DNA of 40,425 nt, from the NCBI RefSeq assembly GCF_001742425.1, contig NZ_MJEH01000026.1, positions 1 through 40,425 of the forward strand, read 5' to 3'. Each line of letters starts with the position of its first letter. Position 1 is the stretch's first letter. This DNA is from Bacillus solimangrovi (GTDB lineage: Bacteria; Bacillota; Bacilli; Bacillales; Bacillaceae_N). The notes beneath the pieces were generated by a model. That model searched no databases and was not told where the DNA came from. It saw only the letters and a program-made list of their open reading frames with translations. Below are positions 16,409 through 24,675 of this stretch, piece after piece. The translations under genes were made by a program, and so were the position numbers.

Positions 16409-17017
16409 TTGAATCAAACTATTTATCTGCTTCGACACGGAGAAACGGTTTTTAATACTCAAGGACGATATCAAGGTGAGCTTGATTCCCCTTTAACGAC
16501 AGCGGGGATTGACCAGGTTAAAAGTGTATCAAGATTACTAAAGCTATTAGTAGATGCTCCTAATGAATGGACTATATATTCAAGTCCACTAGGAAGAACT
16601 ATTCAAAGCACAAAAATTATTTGTGATACTCTTGGTTATGATTTTAATAAAGTAATTATAGATAATAGAATAAAAGAAGTATCCGCAGGCTCTTGGTCTG
16701 GTTTAACAACGAAGGAAATAGAAGCAACATGGCCTAACCTTATAAAAAATACAGATAGTTACAATTGGTATTTCAAATCTCCAGATGGTGAAAGCTATGA
16801 TACGGTTGTAGAGCGTGCATCCAAATGGCTTGATAGTATTAAGGATAGAGAGAAAGTGATTGTCATTTCACATGGATTAATGGGCAGAGTTTTAAGAGGG
16901 GTATATAAACAAATGGATAAAGACGAAGCGTTAAGATTAGAAGTATCACAAAATGCCTTTTTCAAATTGAATAATCAGGACATTGAACGATTCTGTTACG
17001 AGTATGAGGAATTATAA
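16409..17017 (+). CDS. Histidine phosphatase (phosphoglycerate-mutase-like)
   Basis: A 202-residue protein of the histidine phosphatase superfamily. IYLLRHGETVFN carries the phospho-accepting His, YSSPLGRTIQST the second Arg block, IKEVSAGSWSG the Glu block and VIVISHGLMGRVLRG the second His. The cofactor-dependent and phosphatase branches share these motifs, so the substrate is open. TTG 16409 is chosen because TGGAGG at 16395-16400 is 8 bases upstream; the in-frame ATG at 16367 and the one at 16394 overlap or precede that site. Confidence 0.8.
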   Translation: MNQTIYLLRHGETVFNTQGRYQGELDSPLTTAGIDQVKSVSRLLKLLVDAPNEWTIYSSPLGRTIQSTKIICDTLGYDFNKVIIDNRIKEVSAGSWSGLTTKEIEATWPNLIKNTDSYNWYFKSPDGESYDTVVERASKWLDSIKDREKVIVISHGLMGRVLRGVYKQMDKDEALRLEVSQNAFFKLNNQDIERFCYEYEEL

Positions 17018-17336
17018 TACATAAATCTAAATGAAGAGTATGAGCTATAAGAAAAGATTTTATAGAGACTTTCTATCTTAACCAAATGGGATTATTGCTG
17101 AATAAATCACTCTGATGAAACCAGTTTTTTTACAAAGGTCTACTTCTGATATCGTCTAATGCGCCTTGCTTGGCGTTGACAAACACGATGCACCTTAAAA
17201 TCTCTTAGCATGTCGAAAATCCAACCAAAGTAAAATTACAATAAGGAGCGAAGTTTAAGTAATCGGTTAGGTTAGTAACTTAGATAACTCATTCGTTCCG
17301 AAAAAATTATGATTTCAGTGAGAAACAACCCCAATT
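17018..17336. other. Gap without a gene
   Basis: About 320 bases between convergent genes with no clear frame, repeat or terminator recognised. Confidence 0.3.
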
Positions 17337-17727
17337 CTATCCTTCACTAAACGTCCAATAATGATTAAGTAAGAAGTTAACGAAAGGGATGACAAGAATT
17401 GTCGTCAGTTCACCAATGAGATAGTTCAAGAATAGAACGGTAACAACAACATACATAATCCCAAAGTTCAGCACAAACCCGATTGAAGCTACAATCGTGA
17501 ATTTTACAAATTGAGCATGAGAGTATGTTCCTCCAAACGTATATTTTCGATTTAGCACAAATGAAAAAAAACGTCATAACGATAAAAGAAATGCACGCTG
17601 CCAATACTGGTTCGATATGTAACAGTTCAACACAAAAGAACATACCGAGAAAATAAATCGCAGTGCATATGACACCTACTAAGCTATACTTCAAGAACGT
17701 TAAGACGAGATGATTATGAACAGACAT
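17337..17727 (-). pseudogene. GtrA-family membrane protein gene with a frameshift
   Basis: Two overlapping minus-strand frames give the two halves of one GtrA-like protein. The first (from ATG 17727) reads FLKYSLVGVICTAIYFLG and on to FIVMTFFF; the second reads VLNRKYTFGG..FVKFTIVASIGF..FLLNHYWTFSEG, the usual GtrA ending. The switch is needed at or next to the A8 run at 17564-17571. GtrA proteins have four membrane helices and help flip lipid-linked sugars for envelope glycosylation. Either a true inactivation, phase variation by slippage, or a read error in the homopolymer. Confidence 0.75.
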
Positions 17728-17886
17728 AATAGAATCCCTTTCAAACTAGTAGTATATTACAAAAAGTATCTTGAAATATATGTAATTAATTGAAATAATA
17801 GTTTTATTATAATGTATTCTTGAGTACCTTTGAATAGAAAGATCAAATGCTTGGGTGGTAATTTGTTCAGTTGGGAGTTTAAGTGT

Positions 17887-18546
17887 GTGTCTAATTTAAT
17901 TGCTTTATTAATAATGTTGTGGTTTTTAAGACTTATGTATTTAATACTTGATAAAAGAAGTCCATGGATTTTCATTATCACCACTTCAATCATTATTTTC
18001 GGTATGTTGTACATCATGGGTTTTCGCTTAACAGCATCAAGTGCGTTACCAATGGGTTCTCATGTTGTGGAAAGTATAAAGACTAATTATGGAAAAGCAT
18101 TAATATATGAAGATGTGAACAACGATACATTCGGTGTAGCTAAAATTGAAAGACATTTAGGGTTTCTTTATTCTTATGATGGTGGTGGAAACGGGGATTA
18201 TATTAGAGAACATCATCCATTTGCAGTTAGTGGATACGGTAGTGATACAGAAGATGGATTTTTAGTTGGTGTGAAAATAGCTGCTGATTCAGGGATTAAG
18301 TATATTGTAATCGGTGACCATTTTGAAAATTTAACGACATCAGACATTTACTACTTTAATATGAAAACTGTAGAAAGATATCCTGAGCGTTATCATATTA
18401 AAGAGGTGAATGATAACTATGTGTTCTTTGTTTTGGATGAATATTCAGAAGAAACGTGGACGATAAGGGGACTTGACGAAGAAGGGGATCTAGTTGCAGA
18501 TAAACTGTTTGGAAGTGGCAGGAATAGTCGATATGTGAATTGGTAA
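17887..18546 (+). CDS. Unrecognised membrane-anchored protein
   Basis: A protein of 219 residues if GTG 17887 is used, which has GGGAG at 17873-17877; a longer frame from TTG 17830 has no ribosome binding site. Two hydrophobic stretches near the N-terminus (residues 4-20 and 28-46) are followed by a polar domain of about 160 residues, probably outside the cell, with VFFVLDEYSEETW near the end. Codon use is AT-rich like the other cargo. I do not recognise it. Confidence 0.55.
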   Translation: MSNLIALLIMLWFLRLMYLILDKRSPWIFIITTSIIIFGMLYIMGFRLTASSALPMGSHVVESIKTNYGKALIYEDVNNDTFGVAKIERHLGFLYSYDGGGNGDYIREHHPFAVSGYGSDTEDGFLVGVKIAADSGIKYIVIGDHFENLTTSDIYYFNMKTVERYPERYHIKEVNDNYVFFVLDEYSEETWTIRGLDEEGDLVADKLFGSGRNSRYVNW

Positions 18547-18740
18547 AAGAAGCATGATGGATTTATTGAAGGAAAGAGTGAAGTACGAATTGAACTTTTA
18601 ATTCAGTATAAACAGCAATGAAACCTAAATGGTTAATTAATCATGAGTAGGAATTGGTGAAAAAAATTCACGGAACTGATGAGTAGTAGAATTGGTGCTT
18701 TTTATTATGTTTACATACAAAATGAGGGTGACGATTTATA

Positions 18741-18971
18741 ATGAAAAATATAAGTAAATGGATTCATTATATAACTATACTGTTTGCGGTGCTATTAATT
18801 ATTCCGTCAGGTTTTAATCCAGTGTACTCTCATCTTTTTTCTATTATACTAGGCGTACACGTGATAAATAGTGGACATATCACATATAAGCTAAATAAAA
18901 ATTCTATGTTATTTTCTACATCAGGTGGTTTAATTATTATTGGGATAGGGCTGTTTAAGTTAATATGGTGA
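18741..18971 (+). CDS. Small membrane protein, 76 residues
   Basis: Two or three hydrophobic helices (residues 9-25, 30-45 and 60-75) joined by short polar loops; no enzymatic motif. GAGGGTGA lies 9-16 bases before the ATG. Probably a membrane protein that works with a neighbour; not recognised. Confidence 0.5.
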   Translation: MKNISKWIHYITILFAVLLIIPSGFNPVYSHLFSIILGVHVINSGHITYKLNKNSMLFSTSGGLIIIGIGLFKLIW

Positions 18972-19050
18972 TTTTGTGAAACGATAATTTCACTGAACAA
19001 TTCCAACTGGACATACTCGGATTAAATAAAAATATAATGGAGGTTTGTTT

Positions 19051-19350
19051 ATGTGGTTAATATTAGGACTTATTGCCATAGTAGTAACTTTTATAAATCT
19101 TTATATGTATTTTACAGGAAAAGATTATAAACTTGCGATGGCATTGGGATTATCTTTTACAGCATTGACATTAAATGCAGAACATAGCCTCGTATCTAAT
19201 TGGGTAAAAGCTGAAGATTGGGGAGCTTTATTGGATGTTGTACCTACTATGGATAGGGCATTATGGTTTTTGACAATTGTTTCTATCTTGCTAAATATAA
19301 CACCTATACTATTAGAACTAAAAAATAGGCTCAGTTTAAAAAATCAATGA
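19051..19350 (+). CDS. Small membrane protein, 99 residues
   Basis: Three hydrophobic segments: MWLILGLIAIVVTFINLYMY, LAMALGLSFTALTLN and ALWFLTIVSILLNITPILL, with an amphipathic region and a basic tail. ATG 19051 follows TGGAGG at 19038-19043. Not recognised; it might be an integral membrane component of a transport or immunity system. Confidence 0.55.
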   Translation: MWLILGLIAIVVTFINLYMYFTGKDYKLAMALGLSFTALTLNAEHSLVSNWVKAEDWGALLDVVPTMDRALWFLTIVSILLNITPILLELKNRLSLKNQ

Positions 19351-19639
19351 TGAAAAGATGTCAACAAAATTAATTAATTGAAAATGTGATTTCAAGGAAC
19401 TAAAAAAATGGAAAAAAATACAAAATAACACTCTGGTTAAATAAGAGGGTGCTATTAACTCATGAGGATTAAATTGAAACAAATAATGTAACATATTCTT
19501 TTCCTTTTTATATTTCTATGTAATATAAAATCTCTTTTAATTATACATATTCTTCTAATTTATTCTATTGTAATTCAAATTGATATTGAAACGAGTAATC
19601 TATCCCAATAATGAATAACAGAGGTAACAACAAAAAAAG
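19351..19639. other. Gap without a gene
   Basis: AT-rich. A weak hairpin ACACTCT..AGGGTGC at about 19428-19455 could end the plus-strand transcript. No frame seen. Confidence 0.3.
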
Positions 19640-19664
19640 AGACACAAATTGTGTCCTTCAATAC
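19632..19664 (-). terminator. Terminator of the recombinase gene
   Basis: On the minus strand GGACACAATTTGTGTC forms a short stem and is followed by TCTTTTTTTG. Confidence 0.7.
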
Positions 19665-19690
19665 CATGTAAATAATAATTTTCATCGAAC

Positions 19691-21142
19691 TTATACCTTA
19701 AACTGATAATCTATTATTTTTACGACAGGAAGTGTTGGAGTAGCCCCATGTTTTGTCGGTTCGACTAGCTCGATTGTGAAGGATTCGAATATTGAGCGGA
19801 TTGCGTGTTTTTGTGAAGCATAGTCTAGCTGTGACCATTCATCTAATAGATTTAGAAGGAAGGTTTCGATTTCTTCTTGTGAGACTTCTTCCTCCTTTCG
19901 TTGGATGATTTCAGTAAGCTCAAGTTCTTCGTCTTTAACAACTTCAATGATTTTTTGGTAGCGTTGCTTTGAAATGTTTCCTTCAATATATAATTCTTCG
20001 GCTCGTTCCTTTTTGATTTGTAGTTGCTGTGTGCGTTTGTGAATTTCTTCTTCGTCTATATATTCTTCTTGAAAGAGTTCGACTTCTGGAATGGAGCTGT
20101 CGTTATTATCAATGACAAGGCTATCGAGTAGTGCCTTCTCAATCGCTTCTTCAGCAATCGTTTGAATATCACATATACCGAACTTGAATCGACCAGCACA
20201 CTTGTAGAAGCGATATACGCCACCTTTTCGTCTTTTTTTGAAAGCACCTGTAAAAGGTTTTCCGCAGTTTGCACATTTGGCAACACCCGAGAACGGATAA
20301 TGATTGTCAGAACGGAAGGCGATGTTGCTACGTTCTTTCATAATCTTCTGTGCTTCTGCAAATGTTTCCTGATCAACGAGTGGTTCAAAGTTATCTTGGT
20401 CTACTTTCGTGATCACTTCGTTTCCCGTATATTTGCTTTTGCCACCAGTTATCGTACGGTGGTTCCAGCGAACAAAACCAGCATAGATAGGGTTTCGTAA
20501 AATGTAACGAATGGAGAAGTCACTCCACACTTCGTTTTTCTTCGTTTTAACCCCTTTTTTGTTCAACTGTTTCGCGATATTTTGCGAGCCATTGATCGGA
20601 TAGCGGTGGAATATGTATCGAACCCATTTTGCTTCATCGATATTTGGGATAAGGTTACCGTTTATAATGTCATAACCGTATGGAGGGGGAGCACCATTGC
20701 GTTTCCCTTGTTCAGAACGCTTCAACATACTTTCAAATACCCGTTCAGCGATTGTTTCCCGTTCCCATTGTGCAAGTGTAGCAATGATTGTAATGAACAT
20801 TCTGCCTGTTGCACTCGTTGTGTCAAACACCTCAGTTGCTGACTTAAATTTCACGTCATATTGCTCCATCAAGATTAACAGTTCATGTAAATCAAGTACT
20901 GAACGAACAAATCTGTCTAAACGGTATACAAGGATAATATCAAACTTTTTTTGTTTCATATCTGAAATCATGCTTTGCAATGCTGGACGCTCAATGTTCT
21001 TTGCAGAGAAACCTTCATCTGAATAATCTTCAATGATTGTCCATCCTTGCGACTGAGCATAAGCTTCTAATCGTAGTTTCTGTGCTTGGAGTGAGAAGCC
21101 CTCTTCCCGTTGCATGTCAGTCGATACACGACGATAAATCAC
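19691..21142 (-). CDS. Large serine recombinase (SpoIVCA/SprA type)
   Basis: Site-specific recombinase of 483 residues, the likely integrase and excisionase of the element. Catalytic domain: YRRVSTDMQ with the nucleophilic Ser, LVYRLDRFVRS, and ATLAQWERETIAERV. It is followed by a recombinase domain (GAPPPYGYDI, WSDFSIRYILRNPIYAGFV), a zinc ribbon (CANCGKPF and CAGRFKFGIC, four Cys) and a coiled coil at about 360-430. Size and order equal those of SpoIVCA (sigK skin). The GTG start at 21142 is 19 bases from the CTCCTT complement (AAGGAG) and cuts off residues that form the first strand in relatives. An ATT codon at 21151 would give the expected (M)RCVIYRRVS and fits the ribosome binding site better. 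Confidence 0.93.
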   Translation of the reverse strand: MIYRRVSTDMQREEGFSLQAQKLRLEAYAQSQGWTIIEDYSDEGFSAKNIERPALQSMISDMKQKKFDIILVYRLDRFVRSVLDLHELLILMEQYDVKFKSATEVFDTTSATGRMFITIIATLAQWERETIAERVFESMLKRSEQGKRNGAPPPYGYDIINGNLIPNIDEAKWVRYIFHRYPINGSQNIAKQLNKKGVKTKKNEVWSDFSIRYILRNPIYAGFVRWNHRTITGGKSKYTGNEVITKVDQDNFEPLVDQETFAEAQKIMKERSNIAFRSDNHYPFSGVAKCANCGKPFTGAFKKRRKGGVYRFYKCAGRFKFGICDIQTIAEEAIEKALLDSLVIDNNDSSIPEVELFQEEYIDEEEIHKRTQQLQIKKERAEELYIEGNISKQRYQKIIEVVKDEELELTEIIQRKEEEVSQEEIETFLLNLLDEWSQLDYASQKHAIRSIFESFTIELVEPTKHGATPTLPVVKIIDYQFKV

Positions 21143-21161
21143 ACATCTAATAAGCTATCAA

Positions 21162-21167
21162 CTCCTT
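21162..21167 (-). promoter_or_regulatory. Ribosome binding site that questions the recombinase start
   Basis: AAGGAG on the minus strand lies 10 bases before an in-frame ATT (21149-21151) and 19 bases before the first GTG (21140-21142). Confidence 0.6.
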
Positions 21168-21228
21168 GTCTTATACATATTCAGCTGCAAGGTTTTGTAG
21201 AAGTTGAAGGCTGTTATTTGGAGTTGAA

Positions 21229-21258
21229 TGTGTATGAACATCATTAGAACAATTTTTT
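21229..21258 (-). promoter_or_regulatory. Possible sigma-E promoter of the recombinase
   Basis: On the minus strand AAAAAATT, 14 bases, CATACACA. The -10 matches CATACANT in 7 of 8; the -35 match is modest. B. subtilis spoIVCA is also read by sigma-E. Confidence 0.45.
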
Positions 21259-21401
21259 GGTCAGTATAAAGCGTGCTCTTTTTTGAGTGCTGTAATGAAA
21301 AGAGAAAAGTGGAAATAGTTATTATACAAATCCAAATGCCTTAGTATAAAAACATCGGAACGGAGAAAATAAGGGGAAAATAAATGAGGCTTTTATGACT
21401 T

Positions 21402-21788
21402 ATGAAAAAAAATCTTTTATTATTCATTACCTTATTGACGCTGTTCTCTTATTCCCCCGTCCAAGCCGAAAACGTAACAAAAAAAGATATACAGTTGCGT
21501 AATGATTTGATTTTCATATTGCTTTATCCCTCAATTGAACAGGAATTACAGAAGCAATATGGGGAAATAAAACAAAATTATTGTAGTGAAATTACTCAGA
21601 TTAAGAAGCTGCCACAGGGGACGTACTTATTTAATGTTACAGTTCAATTTATAACATTTGAAGGTGCTCATGATCCTCCCAATGATTTAGTGACGATCAC
21701 TTTTAGCAATGAAAAATCGATAGAGTGGCAAGCTATTGACTTCAAAAGAAAACGGTTAAAGCAAAATGAATTGCCTAAATGCGATTGA
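21402..21788 (+). CDS. Secreted DUF3888-type protein
   Basis: A 128-residue protein with a signal peptide (MKKNLLLFITLLTLFSYSPVQA, cleavage after QA). The mature part has DLIFILLYPSIEQELQKQYG, an internal Cys, FNVTVQFITFEGAHDPPNDLVTITF and a C-terminal Cys; this pattern, with GAHxPPxxxVTITF, is that of DUF3888, a Bacillus family of unknown function. The two Cys may form a disulfide. A good terminator follows. Confidence 0.75.
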   Translation: MKKNLLLFITLLTLFSYSPVQAENVTKKDIQLRNDLIFILLYPSIEQELQKQYGEIKQNYCSEITQIKKLPQGTYLFNVTVQFITFEGAHDPPNDLVTITFSNEKSIEWQAIDFKRKRLKQNELPKCD

Positions 21789-21818
21789 AATAGAGTTTTT
21801 TATTACGAAGCAAATACA

Positions 21819-21854
21819 AAATCGGGTACAGTTTCGTCTGTATTCGATTTTTTC
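21819..21854 (+). terminator. Terminator after the DUF3888 gene
   Basis: AATCGGGTACAG (21820-21831) pairs with CTGTATTCGATT (21838-21849), one wobble, then a T-run. Confidence 0.8.
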
Positions 21855-21890
21855 TGCTGTTTTATATGTTACTAAACGAAACATCCGCCA

Positions 21891-21920
21891 GTCGTAATCA
21901 TCTACCTCACCTCATATACA
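21891..21920 (+). promoter_or_regulatory. Candidate sigma-E promoter of the 58-residue gene
   Basis: GTCGTAAT (21891-21898), 14 bases, CATATACA (21913-21920). Both boxes are close to the sigma-E consensus. It starts right after the preceding terminator, and the leader to the ATG is about 25 bases. Confidence 0.55.
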
Positions 21921-21951
21921 TGAACAGAGCATAGTTAAAGGGGGATTACGA

Positions 21952-22128
21952 ATGAAACAAGATGTTACAGGTGTGAAGATTGTGCTTGGGACTGAGCGTT
22001 CTAAGAAGTTTCGATCATGTTTCGTTGATAGCGCGTACCGTATTCTCCAAGATCGAAAACGTTCTGAACGTGAACAAGTACAAGCAGTATTAGAAGTTGC
22101 AAGCACGAAAGACGATGATGCTTCATAG
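21952..22128 (+). CDS. 58-residue basic protein, candidate recombination directionality factor
   Basis: A short gene not overlapping others: MKQDVTGVKIVLGTERSKKF, RSCFVDSAYRILQDRKRSER, then EQVQAVLEVASTKDDDAS. AAAGGGGGATTACG gives a strong ribosome binding site before ATG 21952. The middle is rich in Arg and Lys and predicted helical. It has a sigma-E-like promoter, lies 810 bases from the recombinase, and is the size of the SP-beta factor SprB (about 58 residues as I recall), which turns SprA from integration to excision. I cannot align it to SprB from memory, so the role is inferred from place, size and promoter. Confidence 0.6.
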   Translation: MKQDVTGVKIVLGTERSKKFRSCFVDSAYRILQDRKRSEREQVQAVLEVASTKDDDAS

Positions 22129-22360
22129 TTATGGGCAATGCCCTCTTTTTGAACAAACTCTTTGAAAATATGAAAAGTAGAAATAACGGTGTAACAGAGA
22201 AAATAGAGAAGAAAACCTTTAACTTTTAACGTACTATTATAAAAAATTTCAATAAGTCCATTTCATTCTTGCATTAATTATATATATACAACATGAAGGG
22301 AAATTCAAAAGTGATGAGAGCAGCAATCTTGGAAACCCTTTGAATCAAAATTTATAGAGG
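22129..22360 (+). other. Gap before the primase gene
   Basis: A weak hairpin GGGCAATGCCC with TCTTTTT (22134-22150) may end the 58-residue gene transcript. No other feature seen up to the GAGGGGGATCG site of the primase gene. Confidence 0.4.
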
Positions 22361-22371
22361 GGGATCGTAAG

Positions 22372-24675
22372 GTGAAAATTGAGGAATTGTTCGGAGATGT
22401 GAAGTTGATTCAACTTGTAGGGTATAGCTTTCGTAACAAAGCAAAGACAGAAGATGAGCGTTACACTTATGCGAAGCAGCCGTTTATGAAGGGATGGCAA
22501 AATAGCTCGAAGCCTGGTTTGAGCCGAGACGAAGCAAAGGTTTGGATATCTCAAGGCGGTTGGATTGGCATGGTCATTCCAGAGGGATTTGAATGTGTGG
22601 ATATAGACAACGAAGAAGAAGGTGAGTACATTTTCAATGCATTACAGCAAGCGAAGATACGATTTACAGCAATGAAAACACCAAATGGTTATCAATTTTT
22701 CTTTCGTAGCTGTGGCGTGATAAAGAAGCAGGGTGTGAAGATGGTCACCTCAGCAGGCTTTATCGTAGATTATCGGTTAGCAGGTAAGGGACAAGTTGTG
22801 TTACCGACACAAAATACATCAGGGCGTGAATGGTTGCATTTAGATACAGTAATGAACAAAACACCCGTTTACTTTCACCCTTTGAAGGCACTGAAGAAGC
22901 AAGAATTAAGACCATTCGAAATTCCAGTTCGAGAAGGTAGCCGAAATGATACGATGTATCGTCATGTGTGTCGATTAGTTGAGTTAGGAATGAACATGAA
23001 CGATATCAAGGAAACAGCCACCTTTCTAAACAATTTCTTTTTTATGCCTTCGATGAATTCAAGTGAACTACAAGCGATTCTAGTATCTGCGTTTAAACAT
23101 AAACCGAGCGGAACAAATTATTCGAGCAACTTACAATATGAAGACACATCTCATCATACGGAACACCGAGATTTCAATCTAACTGAGATGGGCAATGCAG
23201 AGCGATTGGTTTCAAATCACAAAATGAATTTACGTTATTGTATCGAATTTGAGCAGTGGCTTATTTGGGATGGAACGACGTGGAGAGAAGATCGGAAACG
23301 GAAGATCGAACGAATTGCATTACAAACATTTAGAAAAATGTATCATGAAGCACAAGCAGAGCAGTATGATGAACGGCGTAAGAAACGATTAGAATGGGCA
23401 AAGGCGAGTGAGAAGAGTTCGGTTTTAATGAATTCAATTGAAAGAGCGAAAGCGTTTCTGCCAGTGACAAAGTCTGAATTAAATACGAATCGATATCTAC
23501 TGAATTGCTCAAATGGCATGATTGATTTGGGGACGGGTAAGCTTTGCAAGCATGAACGTAATGAATTGATCACACAAAATACGAACATTCCATTTATTGA
23601 AGATGCTACGTGTCCCACGTGGATGAAGTTTCTTGAAAGCATCTTGAAGGATGAACGAGGCAATGTGAAGCAAGAGTTAATTGATTTTCTGCAAAAAGCG
23701 GTCGGTTATTCGTTAACTGGAGATATTAGTGAGCAAGTGCTCTTCTTCTTATGGGGAACAGGACGAAACGGAAAGTCCACATTCATAAATATCATTAAGC
23801 AGTTATTAGGTGACTATGGCAAACAGGCAAATTCAGATACGTTTACATCTAAGATGGGTGGAGAGGTCAGCAGTGGAATTAATAATGATATTGCTCGTTT
23901 GCATAGTGCTAGAATGGTTTCAGCGGTTGAAAGTGAAGATGGTCAGAAGCTTTCAGAGGCACTAATCAAACAATTAACAGGTGGAGAACCGATTACAGCT
24001 AGATTTCTTCGGAAGGAATTCTTCGAGTTTACACCAGCATTTAAAATTTGGTTCACAACGAATCATAAACCAGTCATTCGTGGCGATGATGAAGGGATTT
24101 GGAGACGTATCCGTTTAGTTCCGTTTACATTCACAATTCCAAAGCATGAAGTAGATAAGCACTTACCTGATAAATTAGAAGCTGAACTACCGGGAATTTT
24201 AAGGTGGGCAGTTGAAGGCTGTCTGAAATGGCAGCTTGAAGGATTGGGCGAACCAGCCGAGGTATCCACTGCAACGAGTGAATATAAGGAGGATATGGAC
24301 TTAATTGTAGAATTTTTGCGTGAACGTTGTGTGTTATCTACATCTGCAAAAGTGCCAGTCATGAGTATCTATAATGAATATTTGGAATGGGCAAATGTGA
24401 ATAGTGAGTATCCAATGAAGAAACGGTCCTTCTCCAAACGGCTTGAAATGAAAGGGTATATGAAACGTCGTTCAACAGGAAATCGTACGTTCTTTTTCGG
24501 AATCGGCTTGAAAAGTGAACTTAATGAACGTGGAGTGGCGAAAGTGACCGAAAGTGACGCAAAGTCCCCTTATCCCATATCTAGAACCGCAAATGTAGAT
24601 AAACAAGATTATGAGTCACTGAACGTAACTAATGTAACTAACAGTAGCACATCGCTCATTGAGGAGGAGATGTAA
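22372..24675 (+). CDS. Phage/plasmid-type primase-helicase (P4 alpha/D5 family)
   Basis: A 767-residue replication protein. The N-terminal part is a prim-pol domain: QPFMKGWQNS, WIGMVIPEG, then the acidic VDID (residues 76-79) and GFIVDYRLAGKGQVVLP. The C-terminal part is a superfamily 3 type helicase of the P4/D5 group: Walker A in GTGRNGKST (about 462-470), a following KMGGEVSSGINNDIARL, and FKIWFTTNHKPVIRGDD with the sensor Asn. A winged-helix-like end follows. GTG 22372 follows GAGGGGGATCG. It could start replication of the excised circle. Proteins of this kind drive satellites, plasmids and integrative elements. Confidence 0.9.
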   Translation: MKIEELFGDVKLIQLVGYSFRNKAKTEDERYTYAKQPFMKGWQNSSKPGLSRDEAKVWISQGGWIGMVIPEGFECVDIDNEEEGEYIFNALQQAKIRFTAMKTPNGYQFFFRSCGVIKKQGVKMVTSAGFIVDYRLAGKGQVVLPTQNTSGREWLHLDTVMNKTPVYFHPLKALKKQELRPFEIPVREGSRNDTMYRHVCRLVELGMNMNDIKETATFLNNFFFMPSMNSSELQAILVSAFKHKPSGTNYSSNLQYEDTSHHTEHRDFNLTEMGNAERLVSNHKMNLRYCIEFEQWLIWDGTTWREDRKRKIERIALQTFRKMYHEAQAEQYDERRKKRLEWAKASEKSSVLMNSIERAKAFLPVTKSELNTNRYLLNCSNGMIDLGTGKLCKHERNELITQNTNIPFIEDATCPTWMKFLESILKDERGNVKQELIDFLQKAVGYSLTGDISEQVLFFLWGTGRNGKSTFINIIKQLLGDYGKQANSDTFTSKMGGEVSSGINNDIARLHSARMVSAVESEDGQKLSEALIKQLTGGEPITARFLRKEFFEFTPAFKIWFTTNHKPVIRGDDEGIWRRIRLVPFTFTIPKHEVDKHLPDKLEAELPGILRWAVEGCLKWQLEGLGEPAEVSTATSEYKEDMDLIVEFLRERCVLSTSAKVPVMSIYNEYLEWANVNSEYPMKKRSFSKRLEMKGYMKRRSTGNRTFFFGIGLKSELNERGVAKVTESDAKSPYPISRTANVDKQDYESLNVTNVTNSSTSLIEEEM

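Noticed and set aside
17757-18017. 86-codon minus-strand open frame
   Set aside because: Overlaps a plus-strand gene with a better start and reads as low-complexity Ile/Lys/Leu sequence.
20162-21026. Several plus-strand open frames opposite the recombinase gene
   Set aside because: Antisense shadows; no ribosome binding sites and no known motifs.
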